64,000 nucleotides of DNA from Capitulum mitella (taxonomy: Eukaryota > Arthropoda > Thecostraca > Pollicipedomorpha > Pollicipedidae). The notes beneath the pieces are model-generated. The model worked only from the letters and a program-made list of their open reading frames with translations, made no database searches and was not told where the DNA came from. A program made the position numbers and the translations under genes. This document shows positions 35,950 to 47,419 of the stretch, in pieces. Position 1 is the first letter of the stretch; the number at the start of each line of letters is the position of its first letter. Where the stretch lies: NCBI GenBank assembly GCA_030062745.1, contig CP099843.1, forward strand, positions 16,713,997 to 16,777,996. Reading direction: 5' to 3'.

Positions 35950-38490
35950 GCTTTTGAAAATACATCTGACTGCTGAGAACCAAACTGTAACAGCCAAAGT
36001 CTAACAGCTTAAAATCAACGTCTGCTAATAGCTGACGGAAATTCCTCTTAGCGTGATAACTGTGGGGGTCTGAAACACAATAGACGTTTTCACGATGGTT
36101 AATTTCGGAAAGTACCGCCCGTAAAGTCCTCAGGAACGTAACTGAAAACGCATGGGAAGTCCGCTAAACAGGAGATAAATCAGTGTTAAGTTCTCAGAAT
36201 CATCAAATTATTCAAGAAATTTAACACCAGAACACCGTTGTTTGCTGCGATGTCCATATTCTACATTGGAAGTTCGCGGGCACCAAGTATTTCGTCCCAT
36301 TCGCGAAGTTGGACCAAGTCTGATCTGGCAGCTTGCTTCCAACAAAATGCGGCTGGGACCAACCGCACGGACTATCCAAAATCCTGTGCCAGTCAATCAG
36401 CGTCCCGGTTATGAAGCCGCTGATCTTTCGGTGGTGATCTAAGGTGGGTTCACCTTAGAGGCTGTTAACATTTTTATCGTCGCCGAATTTCGACCAATCA
36501 GAACTTAGATTGATAACGACTCCGGAAGCTTGACTGGTCAAGGGCTTTGTGCTTTGGGCCTCCTGGCTTTGAGTTAGAGTCAGTCCCAATTTTTGCGTTC
36601 TGGCTTCGTGGAGAAGTTCATAGGAGACAGCGGGAGACATGGCTGGTAAGTATTCGTATGGAATGCTGTATTTTGTGCGAGTTGCTTGATTTTACCCGCC
36701 GCTGAGAATGGTTAGTATCAGATTGATATAGAGGCTCATAATTGCTTGTGTTCTAAGTCGTACACATTCAGTTAATTTACGACCATTAATATACCAGGAG
36801 ACGTGTTGTTATATAAATCAATTAGAGATCAAAAGTACTTTGAAGTCATGTTTATCTCATATCTACCAATATCCAGGGGCATTCGGACCCAGGCAGGGGA
36901 AGACAGCTGCCCCCGACTTTGGACAAGATTAAGCAAAAGCCCTGTGGTGGTGCATGGAAAAAATGAGGTAAAAGTCATGTTTGCTTCGTCCTTCCCTCAT
37001 CTCCAGAGATTCCACTGCTACTGCTAAATCATTATGTATATTGTTTAATGCAAAATATATTTTAATATACACTAAAACATCACATATACCATGTCTAAAA
37101 ACCAGAAATATTTCAAAACCATTCTTGAGGATCTTGGATGTGTAGTCATCTTTTGGTCTTCTGCATTACCACAGTGACATAGAGAAAGGGGTCAGGAATA
37201 CAGACAGGTCTAAAGTCTTGAACATGTTCATGATGTGATGTGAATGAGACTGGATTTTATAATCATTTGCACCTCATTTTGAAGCTTTCTGCACAGACGG
37301 CATCATGATGTGGAAATCAGACTTCGCAAAACTGTTGCCTGGATGCGCCCTCGATCTTTTCTCCGGTTTTAACGCCGCCCGCCTTGTACACGTCGCTAGG
37401 ATTGCTTGCGCCACCACTGTATTACAGTTTCAGTTTCCAGGTTACAAATATCTAGTAGGAAGCCAAATATGATTTCGTGCAACAGAGAGACAAATGTAGC
37501 TCCGAAATCCACATGCAAATGCTTTGTTGGTTCTAAAAAATAATTTCTGTAATGTTCAGTTGTAACATGTCGCATGTGTCAAGTAATCCACAAAGACTAT
37601 CAGTAAATTAGAAAAAAATAGGTTACGTTTGCTCCCTGTGCAATTTTGGTAGTTTTCGGAAAGTACCAACGCAAAATTAACCATCGTAAAAACGACTAAA
37701 AACAAACGGCGTAAATACGTTTCTATCGCGGAATCTGCAGTTTGGCCATGCCAGTTTCAAAAACACTCGATGAAGATTGAACGTTGCTTAGTATCACTAA
37801 AATCCCCTAGTACAGTGTTTCCATGTTACGAGCTCTCGATTGTTTTAGATAACACAGTTTTAGAAGCCAGCACGTGCCCGCTTATCATGGGCCCACGGAT
37901 TGCCACGTAAACAGGGCAATTATTGCCAGGTCTGCCTCGACCCGGTGTTATGTTAGACGAAGAGCACGAAGGCAGGCCAACAAGCCGTCAAGGTCGACCC
38001 ATATTTCCCCGTTTGTTACAAGGACGCAGCGAGCTATCGTCCTCGCGTCGCCTAGTTTCCAGTTGGAGCTGCGATAATGTTCGGCAGCTGAAAATAAAGC
38101 TAAGAAACATCTGCGGCAATAAATCGCTTGCCCTGGGCAATTAGGTTTTAAGGTTTAAGTCCGGTTTTGGCGACTCATATGAAAAACATGGAACATATAA
38201 TGTAATGAGGACGTATTGCGTAGTCAAAGTAGATGATGTGAAGCAGGCATCCACCCAACCTTTGCCAAATAACTGCGTTTCGTGGAATCATACAATGCTG
38301 GAAAAACGGACAGCAAAGCAAGGGCGTAGTTTATATCAGTTTACACGAATACAAGGACAGAAACCATGCCAAGCTACGTCCGATGCTGTTTTCACCGACT
38401 GTCATTCCATGTCATTAACAACTCCGCTATGCACTGGTAACATTTTGATGTCACGTGCTGCCACCCGGGGCCATAATTAGCAAAACCATC
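35950..38490. other. Anonymous AT-rich sequence
   Basis: No further RT or endonuclease motifs found upstream of the LINE piece. Nothing else recognised. Confidence 0.5.
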
Positions 38491-38529
38491 TTGAGCACGT
38501 GACAGGTCTACTGCGCTCTCAAAAATGGG

Positions 38530-38609
38530 CCGCTGGGCCGGTGACGGGACCGCTGGACCGGTGGCGGGACCGCCGGCCCAGCGGAGGGACCGCTGGGCCG
38601 GCGTCTCGG
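38530..38609. repeat. 20-bp GC-rich tandem repeat, four units
   Basis: Units CCGCTGGGCCGGTGACGGGA, CCGCTGGACCGGTGGCGGGA, CCGCCGGCCCAGCGGAGGGA and CCGCTGGGCCGGCGTCTCGG, exactly 20 bp each. The reverse-strand frames here translate repeat and are not genes. Confidence 0.92.
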
Positions 38610-38727
38610 CTCGGCCGGTCTGCCGGACGCACCGCTCGGTCTGGCCACGGTGGCGTCGGCGTAGGCGGTGGCCACAGGTCGGCCCCGGCTCAGGAGAGGG
38701 CAGCGTGAGGCTGCCCACTCGCGGCCG

Positions 38728-38749
38728 ACACACACACACACACACACAC
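38728..38749. repeat. (CA)11 microsatellite
   Basis: 22 bp of CA inside the GC-rich patch 38500-38830. Confidence 0.95.
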
Positions 38750-38839
38750 GTGAACTGTAACAGTCCGCCGTCCTGCCGGCGCCTGGTGTCGCCCTCGCAC
38801 TCAGGCTGTCGGGTCGCCAGAGGCATGGACGACTAGGGT

Positions 38840-40030
38840 GGAACTGGAAGAATCTGACGAAGAATAAGCCTTGCACCCAGAAAACATCTTACAAAATATG
38901 CCATTGTCACTTTTTCGGTTTCAGTGCGAGCTGCTATCAACATCGCAGAGTTGGAAACTGGTCACAAACCTAAGATAATCCGTTGTTAAAACATCTGAGG
39001 CACGTATGCCATTTTGTTTTAATCCCCAATGGTGACCATGTGGTTGAAATACATGTTAGTGCCTGAGTGCTAGTCCATCCATTTTAATGTGTAAAATGAT
39101 ACAAAGAAATAGTCTACCGTGCTACAAAAAAAACACTCATGTCGGGAGTTTGCCTGTTTTGGTCATTGTCAGACCTGCCAATGCCTGGAACTGATTTAGG
39201 GGCTTACACATGCGCCAGATGGGAAGCATCAAACCATTGGCGCTGGAATCCATATGGTCAAATGTCGTCACGTAAACTCGTCGGGGAACCAAACCAGCAC
39301 CGAAAGAAAGCGCTCCCAACAATGTGCAAAGCAGTTGCTATGGTAACCGTCGTTCTGATTTGACAGGCGTGATAGGATGGAATGGGAACAGGTAAAAAAG
39401 GGTAGAGCAGACAACAGTAGATTGTTTGGCGGCCATAATGAATATTACAGACCCGAAAAGCTATGTTTTATGCACAGAATCAATGGATACAAGTATAAAA
39501 AAAGCTTGGAACGGATGGCATGTCCCAGACTTGCTATACTCGTAGGTCACTGAGTTTCCTGAGGCCTTGGCCAAACGAGTTTCTCCACACTTTAAATAAT
39601 TTGGTAAATTTTTTAACTTCTAAAAATACAGAGATATGGCTGGAATGGCTCATGTGTAGCCGTCTTGATCACCAATAACCAAAACTACTACACTAAGAAA
39701 AAAATTAATAAAATAAATTAATAATCATTCTGAAAGCGTCGAGCAACAGACAGATCTATTAACGCTATCTGCGCAACGCGTATGTCATTCCCCAAACCAC
39801 CACAGGTGAGTTCCAATATTCAGCCCGTTCCCAATCGATAGTGCCTCAGTCGAGATACTACTGAATGGGAAGACAAAATTACCACGGTGCACCTTTTCAG
39901 AAAACTCTAAACCCTCCCAAAAGCGACTGAAAGCAAAACCGCCTGGAACGAAAGTTGGCTAATGATGAGTGACAGAGTGAATTTAAGAACGTCCTCATGG
40001 AGACATAGTTCTGTGACGGTCATGGAAACC
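38840..40030. other. Anonymous sequence
   Basis: Nothing recognised. Confidence 0.5.
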
Positions 40031-40890
40031 CACTAAAGAAGCACAAAGTACGCGCCAGCACGCAGCGGCCGTCGGGAATTCACGCGGCCGGATATTGAGG
40101 GGCAATACCGCGGCAGCCACGGGCGCCGGCTGCCACTCGCCTTTGTCCCTCTCATTGGCTATTGACGTCGGTCGTAAAGCCTGAACTTCAGTGGCTGGCT
40201 CGTCACAGACCGTCCGCAGGTGTTGGGCGCGAAGGTCCGGGGGAGGGGGGATGACTTGCCGGTGGCCGGCCGGGGTCCAGCTCCTCCCATCGCATTCTTC
40301 TGCCGCGCGCAGCCGTGTTCCGGCGGAGGTCGAGTGCCGTTTACGAGCCGACCGTCTCGGCGGCAGAGGCGGCGGCGACCGAAACAGCCACTGCGGCCAC
40401 TGCTCCACGCCGCCATCACAGAACGCCGCCTGCACTCGGGTACAGAACAACCGAGTCACACCCCGCCACCCTGCGTGACTAGGATCGGAGGCATTCGGCC
40501 ACGGTACCCTCGGGCCAACTGCATGAATATTCGCTTGTGTTGAACTCATGCACAGTCCAGCCGCGGCCAGCGCGGCGCTACCCATGCTGCATTGATCCGA
40601 GTCATTCGCAAGCCAACGTGCTCGTCATGCTCCTCGACCCACACCTCGGCGCCAAAATGACGTGCAAAATGCGGCGGAGGAAGGCCACACGGACTCCAGG
40701 GCGACAGCGCAGCAGCTAGCGCGACGACTGCAGCGACGCACAAGTAGCAGTCCTGAGGTGTTCTCTGCCTCGCCCTAGGTGAGCTCACTTGAGTGACGTT
40801 TTGGGACACAGGTCCCGGGGCGCGGCTGTGAGAGAGGGCGAACACTGGCCAGAGATGTGGCTCGGGGCCGGGTATTCAAGATCGGCGCAG
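40030..40890. promoter_or_regulatory. CpG-rich island
   Basis: CpG-dense block about 860 bp long. The longest frame (minus 39995-40585, 196 codons) overlaps open plus frames at 40191-40543 and shows no motif. A regulatory or promoter island is possible, but no core-promoter arrangement was found. Confidence 0.35.
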
Positions 40891-43170
40891 TCCGTATGAG
40901 GAACGAATTAAAGCAGAGGTCGTCGGCTCCGGAGGCAGGGGCTCAAAACGGAATGCGGCTCTTGGATTAAACGCTCGTGTGGCATTGATCTCACGTTACA
41001 TAATCACGACTTCACGCATCGCCAGACATGTATTGCCTAGGATAACTCTTTTGTCAGCACTGTTTTTGTCGGTAGGTCTTAATCGTGTTTATCTCCGCAA
41101 AAAAATGGTAAAACAAATTTTATTTTTAACATCGACTTAACATCACCTCTGTTGTGTTCGTAATGAAACTTGGAGAGTATTCACGAGATGGTAGCATTAC
41201 CAGTCACCATCATTGGTACTGTCTCCAGCATTCGCACACAACGAATCGTTGTATTGTTGTGGAAATAACGAGGACGGAGTGCATAGCTCTGCTTGGCACA
41301 CACAGATCATCCTTCAACCGCAATACAGAGGATTACGTTACACGTGTGCATGCGATGGCTACTACTACCTAGTTTCGGTCTAGAGTTCCGGCTGGAAAGC
41401 CCGTGCCTCGGACGTTATGGACGGTATGGCACACCTAATTTTGCCCCTTCGCCAATCGCAGACTGGGCGGTTCTGAAGCGGCCGCCGGTTTGGAGCTAAA
41501 ACGTGATCTTCAGGGCCCCGCAACAGTTATTACTCGGAACAGACTGCGTCTCAGCACGGTTCTCCCTCTAAGCCCCGGCTGTTTTTGCTCAGTCCTCGCT
41601 TCCACACCCACCCATCGTTGTCTACCTAGGATTCCACTGCGACGGCGCTTCAACGTGCGCATGCAATGTGCTGTCGCACAGGAACGGCACACAGTGCGGG
41701 AAAACAATTGGAGGCCCGCTATTGCCTTCTCTTGACTGAGGGACACATCCATGCAGCCATGACGACGACCACCGGCACGGACGCTGACGTTTCCACCAGG
41801 AAGTAGCTGGAAGGCCGTTCCCGGGGACCAGGTGCGGTCACACTCGAACCGCGAGTCGCCTGCAGGGACAGGCAGCGAGTGGCTGTCTGTCCCTGGCATT
41901 GTTTGGGAATTCGCTGGGGACGGGAGGAGCTAATGGTCTTTCCACTGACAGCTGTCCTTCCTTCGTCATCTCTGGTCTATCTATTGTGATCTTTTCATTT
42001 TCAAGGTTACCATTAGATCACTGTATGGTGTTAAAACGATAAAGCTATTTTTGTAATTGGCTTCAGCGATGGTGTCGATTTTAAGTCTTTTATGTGGCGA
42101 GATGTCTAAAAGAAGCATGGGCTAGGTAACCATAGCAGCAATATTGTTTTTTTTTTATAAACCAGACATGTTTTAACAGCCCTACTTGTGGCCACACAGA
42201 TATCAAATGTCTGTGTACGTTTTACTACGCTAATCCCGCACTCCCCCTTACAAAATGCGTACGAATTCTTTCTTTGAAATTCAGGAAGCACATTCATAAA
42301 ATCTCGTAACAGAATCCAAACGTGTTCTTCACTTGCGGTATTTCAGGCTAAACGTTTTGCTGGATAAAAGTCAGAACATTTGGACGCCGTCAGGAATTTG
42401 ATATTTCTACTTTGCGAGGTTACAATTTTAATTACCTCAGCCCTGATCATTTGAGCTTACGAAAGTGCCTGAGATAACAGAGCTGGACGTAAATCACAGC
42501 GGCTGTCTGCACAAATATCTTCCCAGCTCCAAACCCGCTTCTTGGAACTTACTGGTCGACGAACCTGCTCTGCGGCGGTGACCTCTGGACCTTGGGTGGG
42601 CTGGTCAAGATCGTGCCCTCCTACCCTGCCCCAGTGCATTTTAGCATGGCATTCATCAACCCGGATAGGGAAAAACTATTCTCGTGTCGGAGCACACTAG
42701 CATAATGAAGACATGCTCCATGTACAGAAAGCACCTAGACAAGCCCCGTAGCGATGCTATGCAGCCTGTGTTACCATTGTCCTGAGTCGGACCTGACAGA
42801 GCGACTGAGCGGGCGACGACTGGCTCTTGTGTGGCGTGTCACCAATGAGCGTGACATGTGGGAGTCATGCGATGTGGCTGTGAGCTGGATGGGTGACCTG
42901 TGACACGGTGTCGCCGGAGTTGGCTGCCCAGGTCAGGCCGTAATGCCAGTCGGCGTGGGAGAATCCCGCGATGGGTGGTCCTTTGAGGTGGTGTGCGTGT
43001 TGATATAGACTGACGGCCCAGACAGACGAATGAAGATCAATCAATTTAAATGTAGCTCTTTGTGGACTCCATGTCCGGCCATGGGGTGGAAAACTAAATA
43101 AACGCCATATATCAGATAAAGAATATTTTTGCTATGCAAAAAAACCCACACGCAAAAAGTACCATTGAGG
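40890..43170. other. Anonymous sequence
   Basis: Nothing recognised. A 129-codon minus frame (41510-41899) has no identifiable domain and a competing plus frame. Confidence 0.5.
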
Positions 43171-43199
43171 GCCTATGTTTACCCAGCAGGTTTTCGTTC

Positions 43200-44310
43200 A
43201 TCATCAGCCAGCAGTGACGGTGCCTCATTCTTCCGAGCGCGACAGCCCAGGCTGCTTAGCGCTGAGGTCATCTTCCGAGCGCAAACAAGCAGTTTACGAT
43301 CTAAATAGGCCAAATTACGGGCCGCAGCGTCGGACCGCCTGCACGCCGCGCAAGGTCAGAGTCACGACGCCGTGAGGCGGCCGGCGTGCCGCGGTCCGCG
43401 CGGCGCGGCCAGCCGACCAGCAGCTGAATGGCGACCGCCGCCCGCCGCCCGGCGCCCGGCAAACAAACTCGGCCCGCCGCGTGACGTCGCCGAAACGGCT
43501 GTTTGCGGCGCGCGCGGAGCGGCGGCCGCGGTTTACGGCCGCGGCCGATGACGTCAGCGGCGGCGCCGCGGCCACGGCCAACTCCTCTCATCGCGCGGCC
43601 AGCCGTGGCTGCGGTCACGGGCGGAGGCGCTGCGGCTGACGGCTCGCAGATACCGTCGGCGGTTCGACGGACGGCTGAGCTCCGCTGAGCCCGGACATGT
43701 GGGATGTTTGAACACGTATCGGCGGCTTATCGCGGCCGCTCGGGAAACATGAGCGGACGGCAGCCGGCAGCAGGACATTGGCACGGCTATGGAACGAGAT
43801 TCGTTAAAAATGTCATTCCGTTAGCATGCTTCGTCTGGGAACGAGTGACTAGGTGCCACTGCGCCAGAAGGAAACGTTGGCATAATGACCACAAATGACC
43901 CCCTTTCGAACGAAATCATCCACATAATTTCCCTCTCCGAGACGTCACCGAACCGCGACAAAATACCAGCAATATGCTTTGCCTGTTCTAACCACGTGCT
44001 CCGCACCAAGTTCAGCATGCCTGGACTTGTTCTCCGATTTCCGTGGCCACAGCTGTCGGCACCGCTCCTCAAAGGCTCTGTAGCCGCCCAGCCACAGTGA
44101 ACGTCAGGTCGTTCAGGACCGCCGCGGGGCGGCCAGTAGTTCAGAGTGACGCCGGCGACATTTCTGCGGTCAGGGCGGTCATCATCAGCCGGCAGTTTCG
44201 GACAAGGACGTCTGATTTGCATGAGCTGGGGACAGAGCGGGAGGCTTTGTCCGAAACACGCCTCCATCGTTGCTGTGACCGCCAGCTGCACCGTACGGCA
44301 CAGCGGAACA
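43200..44310. promoter_or_regulatory. CpG island with a perfect CRE palindrome
   Basis: A GC- and CpG-rich block. TGACGTCA at 43549-43556 is a perfect cAMP-response-element palindrome, preceded by a duplicated CGGCCGCGG word around 43521-43545. No TATA box or exon was confirmed on either side. Confidence 0.4.
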
Positions 44311-44319
44311 GATAACAGC

Positions 44320-45290
44320 ACTCATAATCGCGCGCTTTAGTAAGATTTAGGATCCAGTGAAACAAGACTTTAGTATGAGTGAAGTAACTTAGATAATCTT
44401 TTCGCCAGCTACTCATCAAATTAAAGAGAAAACAAAATTGTGTTTATCGTGTTTCATTCCTCAGAATTCTGGCAGAACATCGAAGAACCGATGTTTTTCG
44501 TGGCATATTATGCCAGATCCAGGCGACGTGCAGATGGAAAATGGCAAATCTCCCTGATATCCCTGACATACTAATAAATATTGGTTTATCCTCCTTTTCA
44601 AGGTTTTAGTTGCATTACTTTTTGTCAATATACGGCAAAAAATAAGAGTTCTGTATGTTACCTTTTCGGAGAAAACTTGACACCCTTGCCGTTTTGAAGG
44701 GCAATGTAGCAATCTAATGCCGACTGATGGAAAACATCGGGATAATTAGACTATGATCCGTCACAGTACTGGGTTATCATTGTCGACACATGCCCGACGA
44801 ATAAAGAGCCAAAAAAACATTTTGACCACAAATTCCCTATCAAAAAGGATCTTGGCGTCGATGCCACCCTGTATCAGCCGTTACACACACGGAGAATCTC
44901 GCATACACAACTAAAGGCATCTGTCAGGGAAGGAAGCGTGAGCTATTACCGCTATTTTGGCTAACGACCTCCTGATGTTGGAGGACTTGATGCCCACGGA
45001 ATTAATAAGCAGGTACACGTAGTTTTTTCCTTAGCCCCAGCGATGTCACTTCCACACTCAAAAACATTCGAGAACTTTCTGGGTCTCCGATCCTTTTGGG
45101 AAAAATTATTTATATCTGTACCTTTCATTATTAAGATACATTTAGTCTAGTCAAGGCTGTTGGGACCCAAATCCATGCTGACGGGGCCAGACTTAAAGTT
45201 AGGGGGCCATGACCACCACCAAAAGTAATGAAAACCTTGCCCCTCAAGAGTAAATGATTAATCACTATACAGTCCTACCCTGATGTGAAA
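44320..45290. other. Anonymous AT-rich sequence
   Basis: Nothing recognised. Confidence 0.5.
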
Positions 45291-45297
45291 TTCAACA

Positions 45298-45720
45298 CTA
45301 AAATGTAACGAGATATTGCATGTTGTTCAGATAGAAAAGACAATGGAGAATATTAAAAGAGAATATTAAATGTCTGAGAATATTAAATGTATATCTGGTG
45401 GCTTGCAAATCAAACCACCAGATGGTCAACAGGCAGTGGCCGAGGGGTCTCTCAGGAGATGGGACGGAATAAAGCCGAATTTTAACTCGTTTATTTTCAT
45501 GCGATGCCGGAGGGTTAAAGTTAAATTTCAACCCGAGATATGGGTAGTTACACCTGCCTCTCCCCTCTAATCCGCCGTCCCTGCCAGGACGGAAGAGTGC
45601 CTCTGAACATTTCCCCGCCTTGAACACTGCCTTCACATCTTCCACATATGTCAACTGACTGGCTACTGATGAAAAAGCCCCTGGCTGACAACTTCCTGCT
45701 AAAACTTGTACATGTCCCAT
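45298..45720 (-). CDS. Candidate first coding exon or small gene, unknown family
   Basis: The minus-strand ATG at 45720 has an excellent invertebrate context (AATAAA-ATG-G). The frame is open for 140 codons, with an in-frame stop upstream so the start is defined. After 55 codons CAG is followed by GTGTAA at 45553, so the true exon could be 45554-45720. The N-terminal 55 residues have a balanced globular composition, while the rest is AT-driven and less protein-like, which favours the splice reading. No signal peptide, span or domain is recognised. The downstream exon would lie below 45550 on the minus strand and was not found. Confidence 0.25.
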   Translation of the reverse strand: MGHVQVLAGSCQPGAFSSVASQLTYVEDVKAVFKAGKCSEALFRPGRDGGLEGRGRCNYPYLGLKFNFNPPASHENKRVKIRLYSVPSPERPLGHCLLTIWWFDLQATRYTFNILRHLIFSFNILHCLFYLNNMQYLVTF

Positions 45721-45729
45721 TTTATTGGA

Positions 45730-46610
45730 AATGATTGATATTCAGCATGCTGTTCATCAAATTCCTTTGAGGGGATTTTCTAAGACCTGTTTGTACCTAC
45801 GAATATTGTATACATTTCACAAAGCGTGAAATGCACGTACATTTTTTAGAAGGCACATACATGTCATCCTTTGCGCGGCTGAATTTGTCCAATTCGACTG
45901 GCTTTGTGGTCTCTTTGTCAGCCAGCCGCTGCCTTGAAATAGAAAATATTAGTCTTTGGAAAAATCAGTATGGTCAGGCTACCAAAAACGGTTCACTGAC
46001 ATGTTCTGACCCTTGGTGTAGAAACACCAACGTTAAAATAAGAATACAAAAAAAATATGAATCCAATTCCAAATGTAATGAGTACAAAAGATTGGCTTCT
46101 CGTTAAGAGTGGTGCGTTTGGTGCCTGGAAGGGCATGTGGACGTGGCTGGGCATTTCATTTCAGGTAAGGGGGTCACTTCTCCCTTCTAAAAAAAAACGT
46201 AACTAATGACATGCATACATGTAGACATAACAGACCGTGAGTGGACAGGCACACCTCATTTGCGGGCAAGCACCAAAATATGCCACTGTTTGATCTCACT
46301 GTACATGCAGAAGTCCCAGAATAAAGACTGCCCTGGAAAACGTATCAGATAATTGCTAAAGGAAAGTAAATGTGATAAGCAACTGATAGCCCTGTCCATT
46401 TAGACGATCGTCGTTAGTAAATTAGGTCATTTTTAGTTCTTGCTTCACAGTTTGTTGCCAACATTGCCGAATTCCCATTCATTCATAAATTGGTCCACTA
46501 CAATTTGCTCACAAGCACTTTTCACTTGGGGCACAGGGGCTTACCGCAGCTAGAAAGAAATACTCACCGCATAAGACCATATATGTACGCACGAAACAGG
46601 TTTCTGGAAT
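45730..46610. other. Anonymous AT-rich sequence
   Basis: GAGAATATTAAA occurs three times just to the left (about 45346-45390). Nothing else recognised. Confidence 0.45.
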
Positions 46611-46619
46611 GCCAGCGCA

Positions 46620-46930
46620 ACGTCTCAAGATGACTGCCGAGCCCACGCAGGGTGGGTCTAATATAGGACTCAAAGACCTCATATCATTCTCAAAAAGATC
46701 TCATTACATCTGGGACCTTCCGAAAGCCCTTGGTTTCCGCTGAGACCCTCTATAAACCTCATCGCTGAGTGAAGAAGGCCCATGTTCTCCGCCGAGACTC
46801 CGCATGAGTCTTCTCATTGGTCAAATTGGTCTCAAATAAGATTAAGAAACGATAATGGAACTCTCAAACGTTCTCTGAGTCTCGTGAAGACTTTCCGTTG
46901 AGTCCTTTTCAAAAGAAGGTCTCCAGGCTG
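46620..46930. other. Segment crowded with GAGACC/GAGTCTC-type words
   Basis: Over about 300 bp words such as GACTCAAAGACCTC, CTGAGACCCTC, CCGAGACTCCGCATGAGTC, GGTCTCAAA, TGAGTCTCGTGAAGACT and AAGGTCTCC recur on both strands with 20-50 bp spacing. It looks like a heavily diverged tandem or palindromic repeat. Unit boundaries are not clear. Confidence 0.4.
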
Positions 46931-47108
46931 TTTGTAACCGCACCTTCAGTTTAGTCACCAGAGTAGCTTTCCGCAGCATAATTTCATTCGTAACTTTGGG
47001 ATCTGTGAAGTTGATGGTTAGTTTTATCAGTACTTCATTTTCATCGTCATTTCTATCGTCCTGCACGTCTCCAGAAGGACAGTTATCGTATGGGATATTA
47101 CGGGTCTC
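46842..47108 (-). CDS. Candidate coding exon, acidic then helical, unknown family
   Basis: The minus frame is open from just after a TAG at 47109-47111 to a TAA at 46842, 88 codons with no ATG near the beginning, so it would be an internal exon. It encodes an Asp/Glu/Asn-rich stretch (DDRNDDENE) followed by an alternating hydrophobic/charged segment (VLIKLTINFTDPKV) and basic residues. A possible donor (AAG followed by GTGCGG) lies about 57 codons in. Its 3' half overlaps the GAGTCTC-rich segment. No acceptor with a good pyrimidine tract is present. Amino-acid composition is natural, but length alone is compatible with chance. Confidence 0.22.
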   Translation of the reverse strand, partial: ETRNIPYDNCPSGDVQDDRNDDENEVLIKLTINFTDPKVTNEIMLRKATLVTKLKVRLQTAWRPSFEKDSTESLHETQRTFESSIIVS

Positions 47109-47181
47109 CTATGACCTTGAATTTGACCCTTGTAGACTGTTTCAACAGCGCAATCAATCCAGGTAATTTAACGTTACGAAC

Positions 47182-47415
47182 GTGAACGCCTCAACCTTCG
47201 AAGCCAACATGAACGACACGACTCTGGCACTGGCCCTCCTCATGACAGCCACGGTGATGTATTGGTTTGCATGCACCTTGCACACGGCCCTGTCGTGGGG
47301 CCGAAAGGCGTGCTCCGAAACGATGTCAACATTCATGACCCCGCTAAACAAACCGCTCCTTATCACGACAGCCAGCCGGCGATCCGCCTCAACACAGAGC
47401 GTGACGGCGAGGTAA
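47182..47415 (+). CDS. Candidate single-span membrane protein or exon
   Basis: The plus frame is open from a TAA at 47164 to TAA at 47413-47415. Before the ATG at 47209 are in-frame Asn-Val-Thr and Asn-Ala-Ser sequons, and the ATG itself starts MNDTTLALALLMTATVMYWF, a clear hydrophobic segment, followed by a Lys/Arg/Ser-rich tail. That is the layout of an extracellular glycosylated N-terminus plus one membrane span. The tail ends at GAG followed by GTAACG, a possible donor. The minus strand (47154-47651, 165 codons) is also open, so the call is weak. Confidence 0.18.
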   Translation: MNASTFEANMNDTTLALALLMTATVMYWFACTLHTALSWGRKACSETMSTFMTPLNKPLLITTASRRSASTQSVTAR

Positions 47416-47419
47416 CGTG

